Source: Blasia pusilla | Lineage: Eukaryota; Marchantiophyta; Marchantiopsida; Blasiales | NCBI GenBank assembly: GCA_050084515.1 | Contig: CM114272.1 | Coordinates: 61,318,001 to 61,382,000 of the forward strand | DNA length: 64,000 nt | Reading direction: 5' to 3' | Shown here: positions 56,390 through 64,000 of the stretch, piece by piece | Layout of the letters: each line of letters begins with the position of its first letter | Position numbering within the stretch: position 1 is the first letter of the stretch | Translations under genes and position numbers: made by a program | Notes under the pieces: model-generated | Seen by the model: only the letters and a program-made list of their open reading frames with translations | Told to the model about the DNA's origin: nothing | Database searches by the model: none

Positions 56390-57750
56390 TTTAAAGGTCA
56401 TATATATGTGACCTAAAAGCTAGTGTAGATCTCCCCTCCCTCATGAGGAGTGGAAACCTTAGAGAGATTGACCATTTCAACCTCTCCAACCTCTTCACAT
56501 TGATACATGTGAAGACCTCCACCAAAAATGCTCCTAAACATGACATATGCCATCCTTGAGAACACCGATCACATACCAGCATCGTACGTGGTTACTCCTC
56601 TAGCAAACCCACACAACATAACAAGAATAACTGCTAAGCTCGAATCAATATTCCCATCCACGTTCGGAAGATAACTAGAGCGCACAATTATGCACATGAT
56701 CTCTCCAAATAGTACCATCATGACCCTTTAAAAAAAGCACTCCTGAAGGTAACATGCACCTCTCACACGTACAAAATAATGTGTCTCCTGAACGTAACAT
56801 CCAATGTCATCAACTCCTGAACGTAACATCCAATGTCATCAACACCATCAATTATAGATAGACATAATAGCCATGATGGAATTCCCAAATCCCTTGTTGA
56901 TAGCCTCCTCCAAGTTTAGTCCCATACCTAAGAGTATGCGATGCACAGGGATAGCCTAGTTCTCAATTTCCATAAGTATGACTCTTCGGAAGAGCTCAAC
57001 CCATTGAGAACACACTCACACCCATACGTCTGGGTCGTAGAGATCAAGTATCTCAACAAAATCTCGTGAAAGAACTAACGGTAAATCTAACTCTCTCCCA
57101 TAGAGCAAGAAATATGGTGAAAATGATATGAAGGATGTTTGTCAATTGAAGCAAGGTTGCACACAAACAAAGTCCGTGTCCGTGGACTTATATATGTCCC
57201 TAGAACATACATGTCTTATGGGCCCAAGTTCCTATGGCCCACATCCGGGCCTGCCCTACCCGCAATATGGACCCAAGCTTGGTCAACCCACACCTAGTCC
57301 ACTGATCCATCGCTTGTTCTTGCCCCTCATATTGTAGCCCGCACCAAGCCCGTAAAGGCCCACACTAGCCGGCACAAGGCCCGCTCCAAGGCTCACATAA
57401 TGCCCACTCTAGGCTGGCTAAGGGCTTATGGTTGGTTCACGCATGCCAACTATAGGCTATGCTCACGCATTTATCGTCCGCCATAGCCCGCGATGATTGA
57501 CAATAGGTTACAACCAGGATAATCCATCACCATCAATGGCAATTGTAGGTCCTAATCTCCTAAGTGTCCTCTTTGCAGCCCATACTTGCGCAATCCTCTT
57601 TTTACCAAGCCATTTTCCTCTGGATGATCTCTAGAAGTCATATGATGATCTATCAACATCTCATCATATGAGGCTTGAAGGTCATCCCTAACCTTAATAC
57701 CCTGGTTTGTCAATAGCTTTTTTGGTGCGACAAAATGACTAAGCACTCAA
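56390..57750 (-). pseudogene. Integrase with a C-terminal PHD-like finger (copy 2)
   Basis: Integrase core residues: KKLLTNQGIKVRDDLQ (compare LTDQG.EF), IDHHMTSRDHPEENGL, then, past a MITE, FSPYFLLYGRELDLPLVLSR. The catalytic Asp of TDQG is Asn here. Farther on the minus strand come SAFFKGHDGTIWRDHVHNC, NVDGNIDSSLAV and MLVCDRCSQGWHMSCLG (about 56530-56580). The last has the CxxC...HxxC arrangement of a PHD finger, with the first zinc pair probably in the preceding frame. PHD fingers read histone H3 tails, so this could steer integration, as chromodomains do in other Ty3 elements. Several frame changes break it. Confidence 0.6.
57152..57515. mobile_element. GCCCG-rich hAT-like MITE inside the integrase
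   Basis: Starts CAAGGTTGCACACAAAC, contains GTCCGTGTCCGTGGACT and then GCCCG-rich words (57290-57490), and ends near GGTTACAACCAGG. It separates two parts of the integrase frame. Confidence 0.5.
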
Positions 57751-58599
57751 TCAAGAAATGCATAAGTCGCTTCCTCACTTAATTTATCCAGTAACGCTAC
57801 CAACTCAATCCACTTGGAGAAGATCTCCACCATAACCAACACATATCAACTATGGCGCCTTGTTAATGGTAAAGGTCATGCAAAGTCTAAACTCGAGCAA
57901 TACCCTAATACCATGATTGGTAAAGGATGCGAGTGTGGTGTTGGGGCATTGAACGATGTCCACACCCTATTACATACAATGCATGTGGCTATAAACTATT
58001 GAACATCAATTTGCAACCACACCATCAATACTGAACCGGAAGCAAGCTATATGTACACTTAACTCCAAAATTATCCAACTCGTGAGCATGTCTTGCAGAT
58101 TGTGCTCGCTGCAAAGGATGCCATACTATCCACAATCATCCATCATCCCAGACTCGAAGAATTTTCGTCCCCTCCCACCTGAACCTCTAGGCTTGTTATA
58201 GGACTCAGTCCCGCTCTCTAACATCCATTATGCTCACTAAAGACACTAGAGCACAAGTACTCCAAAACCATCTCATCATCATGGATGTCCCCCCATCGAC
58301 TCCTCACCAACATCCAGATCTGAGGACTCATTATCTATACTCCCTCCTAGAGTGGACACACCTTGCTAGCTTGACGCAGCCAATAAACGCAAAAAGGCAT
58401 ATGTGTGCCAACCAAGAATCATCTCCTCATCACTCTCACCATGCCACTATGCTTCAATCGCATAGGTCTTCTGAAAATAAGCAAGGACCTCAACTTATCC
58501 ATAAGCTCATGAAATGCTCGTTCCTAATCATCTCCCCAAAACCACTCTTGGTCAAGCCTAGAGAGCAAAATCAGTGCCTTCATAATCGCACTAAATCCC
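57751..58599 (-). other. Retrotransposon RNase H/integrase N-terminal region, too decayed to define
   Basis: It lies between the RT and integrase parts of copy 2, where RNase H and the integrase zinc domain should be. Frames are short and shifted, and I could not assign motifs with confidence. Confidence 0.35.
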
Positions 58600-59250
58600 T
58601 TCACGCATTTTAAAAATAAATTTTCCAATCCTATGAAAGGTTGAACTCACTCACATCTATAGGTCAAGGAATGTGTGTTATAGCTTCCACCTTTTTCTGT
58701 TGAACTCCAATACACCCTAAATAAATTGTGTGTCAAATGTACTCAATCTAGTCATGAAAGAACCTACACTTGTCTAGACTTCACCCATGTAATTGCAACC
58801 ATCAAAACACCTCTTGTAAATGTCTCTCATGCTCCTCAACCATGGCACTAAACATAATAATATCATTGATGTAACATCTCATAAAATCCAAACCAGCCAA
58901 AATCCTATCCATAACTTGCTTAAAAGCCGTAGGGCATTCTTCAACCCAAGTGGTTAGAAATGCTAGTGATACAAAAAAATCCTTCCTAAACGGATCTATC
59001 CCCCAAAAGTTGTCTTCAGCCTATCCTCCACCCGGATGGGAAATTAATGATAACCAGCACAAAGATCCAAACAAGTGAAGATCTTTGCATGCCCCACTAC
59101 GTCAAAGATCTCCTCACAAGTAAGCATAGCATAGAATAATTGACCTTCATATGCCCATTGATAGGACGGTAACACCCTACATCCACCTCTTAGTCCACTA
59201 GCCATGCATATCCTTCTTTGACGGCATAGTTGTGGTAGGAGCATACCTCG
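58600..59250 (-). pseudogene. Ty3/gypsy reverse transcriptase (copy 2)
   Basis: The minus strand encodes EEIFDVVGHAKIFTCLDLCA and GYH, the LDL..GYHQ motif, then in shifted frames FPIRVEDRLKTTF, and DFMRCYINDIIMFS followed by EHERHL. The catalytic YIDD box reads YIND (AAT for GAT), so the enzyme would be dead. Several frame changes occur. In live elements RT copies the RNA to DNA in cytoplasmic particles. Confidence 0.75.
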
Positions 59251-59639
59251 ACCAATCCATTGTCAACCAAATCTCAACTCATGTTCTAAATCAAGGCTCA
59301 CTACCCATCCATGTCAAAATACTTATAGGGTCATCAAAAGATGGGGATATCACTATCCAACTTGATTCAAATTCCTTGACACTTCAGCATACTCAAGTCA
59401 TGCATAATATATGCAAAATAGTCCCTAAAACTCCATAAGAATTGCAACACTAATCTCCTCTCCGCTCCTTTCAACCTAGGCCCAATCACCGCCTCCCAAG
59501 TCTCTCTCATGACCTTTGAGGAGGGAGGTGATTGCTAACCAGCAACCTCTGGAGCAATAACAACCTACTCTCCCAACTTAAGCACCAACTCTCTACGCAC
59601 TCCACTATGTCCTACATCAAAAAAAATGAACTCATGTCT

Positions 59640-60510
59640 CTCTATACTCTCATGCCACGTCCCATGAAGTCCATGGATGCCTCTCCATCACCATTGTGCC
59701 TCCAGCTAGTGTCTTACCCATCCCGATAGATGTTGCGCTACAAAGTAGACATAATTTGAGGGATGCCTCTCGCATCCATATTTGCTCAACCAAAACAAGA
59801 CTCAACATCCAATAAAGATAGTTCATGTCCATAGCCTGAACCAATACCTATCTACATGATGCCTCTACCATCATAGGCATCCTCATTATGCCTATAGAGA
59901 ACCCCATAGCTAGCTCTTGTTTGTCAATGTTGGACTCCATCAGTGTACGTGCCCATTTATCCCATATCATGTTTGGTACTCCTTGACAAAATGCGTAAGA
60001 TCATGGAAAACTCACCACATAGAGAACGCTGCCTTATATTGGCCCACCCAATTGGCTATTGCCAATAGTGATACATCATCACAAGTAATAACCTGAGATC
60101 GCTACCCTAGATCCGAGATTGCATCCATTGTGCATAGTGCATGGTGGTGTCTAAACTCCATCATAAGCCCAGGTCGACAACTCATATGGTAAAAGGTTCG
60201 TCCATCACAATCATGGATGGTGTGTGCGTGATCCAACATGTACACTCCCCGCTTCCAATATTACCGTTGGTCCTATCCACAAACCCACCTTATGCACACT
60301 TGCCATCACTTAGGCTGGAGTGTCATTTAATAAAGGGACGTTCTCCCAAATGTAGGCTTGAGAACATCTTTGGGTTTTCTGTAGATATCTAAGGTCTCGC
60401 AACATCTCCCAAAACATGGCCAACCTGGAGTCCTGCAAACCAAGCCCCCGACCTCCCAAAGAATGACCTCGACATGGCCATCCTAACACCACCAATTATA
60501 TCGAACCAGC
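59640..60510 (-). pseudogene. DNMT3-like methyltransferase, copy 2, catalytic Cys kept
   Basis: The frame 60495-60310 encodes GWPCRGHSLGGRGLGLQD, RLAMFWEMLRDLRYLQK and AYIWENVPLL, matching copy 1 motifs IV and VI, with the catalytic PC dipeptide and ENV intact. Farther on are NMIWDKWARTLME, AMGFSIGIMRMP and VQAMDMNYLYW, which match copy 1 motifs IX-X. Motif I is missing because a MITE sits where it should be (60530-60824). Stops and frame changes break the rest. Both copies holding the same domain at the same place shows that it is a family trait, not a chance insertion. Confidence 0.7.
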
Positions 60511-60529
60511 CTTGTGTAGTGATCGCGAG

Positions 60530-60824
60530 TCATGTACTCTATTGGGGATGTGCCTCCCATTCAAGTTTGAATCTAGAATGGACATGGAGTGAATTGGGCG
60601 GGCTAAGGCCCAAGGCTAGGCCTACCCTACCGCGAGATAAGGATAAGCGCGGACTAGGCAAGGGCTCATAGCCCGAACACTTGTTCAATCCCTATCTTGC
60701 CAAGCCCGCACCCATTCCCATGATATAAGCCTGCATGGACCACCAGGGTGCCAAAAAAACCCGGGCGGGGGACGTGTTGGGTATGTATGTCATGGACAAT
60801 CTTTTCCATTTTTGTGCAACCTTG
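60530..60824. mobile_element. GCCCG-rich hAT-like MITE between protease and methyltransferase
   Basis: The right end TTTTTGTGCAACCTTG (60824) is clear; the left end is blurred. Inside are GGCGGGCTAAGGCCC and CCCGGGCGGGGG words. It follows the protease residues QPLMLGKASC directly. Confidence 0.5.
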
Positions 60825-60829
60825 TACAC

Positions 60830-61830
60830 ATGATGCCTTCCCCAACATAAGGGGTTGTGCTCTTGAAACAAGAAGAACATGTTGCGGTCAATACACGATT
60901 CTGGATAGACCAACCAACTGGAATACTCCATCTCGGTTGTCCAATAAAATAACTCTTCCTAAGAGGTTTGCGCGCTCTATTGCTAGTCTAGTTGGCAACA
61001 CCACCACTCTAGTTGCTATTGCATGCCAACTCTTTTTGGACCTCATCTTGTGCACCTACTCCAAGGGTACATCCACCACATCTCTTGTGCAAATCTCAAC
61101 ACTAGAATGACCAAAATTATTGTTCTCATAGAGCATCTCCGCCAACCAGAAAAACCTCAGTTGGTCAACCTCCACATATCACCAAGTTCTTGACTGTAAA
61201 TAGTGGCAATCCGCACAACACCGTCGCCACCTCTCACAATATGCCGATGCTAGGTTTTTTGAATGTTGCAAAGGCATGTTAGACGTACTTGCCTCACCCG
61301 CTCTTCTCACTTCATCAACATCCACGAAAATAGATCTCCTAAAAGGGCGTCTAAGGACCATCGACAGGGTCTAGAGAGCCTCCGACAATGTAAATGACTA
61401 AGGAAGTCTAGCCTCCTTGCCAACTTCCCCCCTCCAGGGATCCAACTCCATATTGGATCCTCGTGGCTCATAAGCTCTCACTGCATCTCTTGTAACCATT
61501 GCATTTGCATCCACTTGTGCGATGTTAACATCAAAAAAATCCTATACTTCCCATATATCCTACCATATCTTGGGCCAAGGTAGATTGATATCCAAAATTC
61601 AACGTGCCTCTTGCACCTGATATAGATGTCTGCTTGATCGTCATAGCTTGAAGGTGTTGCTCTAACTTAGCAATCCTTGCTATAGCTCACTCACATGCAA
61701 ATCCTCCACTTGCTCTGGCAAGTGATGGGGCACTCCCTCCACCATGTCCTCAACCTCCTTCACCTCATCCTCTGCCACCTTCAAGCCTTCAAGTCCTCAA
61801 CCTCCATCTAGGTGCAACTTAGGGTGGAAC
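60830..61830 (-). pseudogene. gag tail and protease remnant (copy 2)
   Basis: RIAKLEQHLQAMTIKQTSIS (about 61630-61690) aligns with copy 1 QLEQRIAAMTMM at 2925-2950, and copy 2 has CAG where copy 1 has TAG. RAYEPRGSNMELDPW near 61450 aligns with copy 1 TKPPRGGVEIDPL. The protease part reads LLVSRAQPLMLGKA, so the catalytic Asp is lost. Frames shift repeatedly. The zinc-knuckle and N-terminal gag parts were not found. Confidence 0.6.
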
Positions 61831-63509
61831 TCAAACCATCTCTCACGTGTGTGGTCATCTCATATACATTTGGAGGTGCCACTTGCACTCCACTATGCTA
61901 TCAACAATCTCATCGACGATATGATCCTCCACGCTTCCAACAAGATAAACCTAAGTCTTGCTGCTCAACGTAAGACTATACTGGTCATGATCCTAGCTCA
62001 TGATATTCTCCTATAGCCCTTGGTCCCATGACTCGATCTCAAGTAGTGGGACCTCACTTTCGCTCCTTGCTTGATTAACTTCTTGACCAACTTCCATCCA
62101 ATTTGATGTATAATCAAGCAAGTTTCACTCAAAATCAATAATGGAGTGTCAGCCCACGCTCAATCAAGTCACGATTGATACTGATTTCTTCACCATATTT
62201 ATCTCAAGAACTCCGTCCTTATAATTTGATCCTAAATTGCTCCACTCATGAGAAACTCCACCAAAATTGAGAAGCCTCCCCCTCTTCAATTCCTACCAAA
62301 CAACAATTGTGACTGCACACAAAATATAGTGTAGAAAGAAATCATTGGATGAAAGAAAATTTAGAGATTGTTTCAAAACCAGATTCAATTTGGCATCTGT
62401 ACTTCATACGGGCATATTACTCGTCTATATCATTATCACTCATCTCAAAAGTGGATATCTTGTAGTTTTGACTCAATCGAGTGTGAATTTTGAGGTTCAG
62501 TTAAGTTATTTCATATTGAGATACTTAATGTGTGCATTGTAAGGGCATGGTGTTGTGTTTTTTTCTCTCATTAAATGGGTTAAATAATAGTATATTTAAC
62601 CATGTTGAAAATTCATTGTCTAAAACAATGATATCAAATCCTTATTTTATTACTTTCAACAAATGTTTTTGTTTAAATTTGTGAGGGTTAATATGACATA
62701 AGTTAAGGGCACTATTGAATTTGCAATTACATATGTTTTGATTTCAAAGGATCCCATCATTAGTCACGGTTGCTCTCCTATCCATAACACATGCATTACT
62801 TAAGTAGAAACTTCAAGTGAGATTCTTTGAGTGCTCATAAGTGTCTTAATCTAAGGAGACACAAAGATAATATAAGCGGGACTAATACTTACAAGCGCGT
62901 GCGCTTATTCAAAGGGGGGCTCTCTACCCATCCAGAGAGGGTCCATACGTGTTTGTCTCTCTAATCCTCATTAGTATGCCCCGTCTCCATACCTCAATCT
63001 TCCCTTTTCAAAGGAATGATGAGCAATGGAGGAAGGTCAAGTCATTCCTCCTCTATGATCCCATCTCCTCACCCAATTGAAAATATTATTCCATATCTTT
63101 CCTCCCCTCTTACATTGAAATTTAATAGGTCAAAAAATTCCATATGAAGTCCTTCCTTTTTAAAAGTTTCTCTCTTTCCCTTTATTGTTGAACATTAAGA
63201 TTTTTAATACCCCTTAAAAGACCTTCCATCTTCTCTCCCCTTCCTACTGAAAATTAAATTTTATCTCCCATTCACTCATCTAATGGAAATAAAATAATTT
63301 ATACACTTCCATATAGAGCCCCCCATTGTTGAAAATTTGAGCCTTTCTCTTTCCATGATAATATTCCTAGAAAAAAGAATTTTGAATTTCTCTTTTGTTA
63401 AAACAATAACTTCCTCCTTTCTTTCCTTTATTTTCTTCCTTCAACTACTTTTAGAAAAAAAAAATTACTTCTTGTAAAATTAGTTGTGAAAATTTTTCGG
63501 TTTTGCTAT
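61831..63509. other. AT-rich end region, no gene recognised
   Basis: 61831-62050 could still be retrotransposon leader. Beyond that the DNA is AT-rich with pyrimidine-rich tracts (CTTTCCCTTT, TTCCTCCCC) like those at 13.0-13.6 kb beside the other Helitron ends. Confidence 0.35.
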
Positions 63510-63678
63510 TGGAGAGTAGATCCTTGATTTGCAAACACTTATCTGTTTGATATATGACAACCGGGCAACAAGAAAATATTTCTAATACTACGAGCAACAA
63601 GAAAATCTTTGGGGGCAACAATCTTTTCTTGAAATTGTGTGCATGGTTAGTTGAGTGAGGGCACGAGTTTTAAACTAG
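63510..63678 (+). mobile_element. Helitron remnant, plus orientation
   Basis: TTGGAGAGTAGATCC, GATTTGCAAACACTTATCTG and GGGCAACAAGAAAATATTTC match the 5' part of the Helitron at 13872 and its relative at 43.5 kb. GGGCACGAGTTTTAAACTAG at 63659-63678 resembles its 3' end with terminal CTAG. The starting TC and the hairpin are worn. Confidence 0.4.
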
Positions 63679-63819
63679 AATATTTGGTATGAATAGGGAG
63701 TTTAACATCCTATAGATGCTAGCCAAAATAATGGCATAGATGAATATCTTTTATATATATGAAATACTAGTGAAAATAATTGGGGAATTACTTAGCTCAT
63801 TTTTTCCAATTTTAGCAAT

Positions 63820-63945
63820 CCCTCCTAGGGAATTGCACCAATTTTCTCACCAATCTATTTTTTCTTGAAAATTGGTGCAATTCTCACCAATCTATTTTCT
63901 TCAAAATTGGTGAGATCTCACCAATCTATTTTTTCAAGATCCTTT
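63820..63945. repeat. ~45-bp tandem repeats with internal inverted words
   Basis: Three imperfect units contain CTCACCAATCTATTTT and AAAATTGGTG, so each unit can fold on itself (AATTGGTG/CACCAATT). No coding. Confidence 0.7.
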
Positions 63946-64000
63946 TCCATTTTCTTAAAATTTATTTTATTTCTATATTATTTTGAATCTATTATTAACA

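Larger units (their letters stand above)
56390..61830 (-). mobile_element. Ty3/gypsy-like methyltransferase-bearing retrotransposon, copy 2 (decayed)
   Basis: On the minus strand from right to left: gag tail (61830-61150), protease (61000-60830), methyltransferase (60510-59640), linker, RT (59250-58600), integrase (57750-57000) and a PHD-like finger (56590-56530). Many parts align with copy 1 at 20-2950. MITEs at 60530-60824 and 57152-57515 interrupt it; the first replaces about 1 kb that would hold the protease end and methyltransferase motif I. LTRs were not found. Stops and frame changes are frequent. Confidence 0.75.

Overview
The window looks like part of a large, repeat-rich land-plant nuclear genome. 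It has very low gene density, short introns, a plant-specific DUF247 gene, and decayed copies of many transposon classes typical of plants. The mix includes a piggyBac-like transposase and a Ty3/gypsy element that carries a DNMT3-type methyltransferase and a PHD finger. That hints at a seed-free plant (fern, lycophyte or bryophyte) more than a flowering plant, but this is inference from content. No tRNA, rRNA or CRISPR array was recognised.

Layout. 1-6006: the 5' half of a Ty3/gypsy-like retrotransposon on the minus strand (gag, aspartic protease, DNMT3-like cytosine-5 methyltransferase), cut by the window edge. It lies next to, and probably inside, a second gag copy (about 6060-7400). 7.4-14 kb: non-coding repeats, including four copies of an LTR-like family and short Helitron ends. 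15327-18995: an intact single-exon DUF247 gene of 1222 codons with a large repeat-bearing, membrane-spanning insertion. 20.6-26.3 kb: satellite units, a decayed Ty1/copia element and a PIF/Harbinger transposase. 28.5-36 kb: a decayed CACTA (En/Spm) element with TNP2-like and TNPA-like genes. 36.8-41.7 kb: tandem hAT MITEs, an unrecognised decayed gene, a trihelix/SANT-like pseudogene, satellite units and GAGTCA arrays. 42-48 kb: a foldback repeat, a kinase-like fragment, a piggyBac-like transposase and a perfect 36-bp palindrome. 49462-50954: a two-exon amidohydrolase gene with higher GC than its surroundings. 52.4-56 kb: hAT MITEs, one holding a solo LTR. 56.4-61.8 kb: a second, more decayed copy of the methyltransferase-bearing retrotransposon, retaining reverse transcriptase, integrase and PHD parts. 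62-64 kb: AT-rich remainder with a Helitron remnant.

Only DUF247 and the amidohydrolase look like intact host genes. Read together, the two retrotransposon copies give the gene order gag - protease - DNMT3-like methyltransferase - RT - integrase - PHD finger. A mobile element that carries both a DNA-methylation enzyme and a likely histone-reading finger is the best candidate here for an unusual biological system. Its premature stops in the gag-protease-methyltransferase frames are all TAG, and three of them align with intact CAG codons in a sister copy, as expected if CHG cytosine methylation and deamination have eroded the family.
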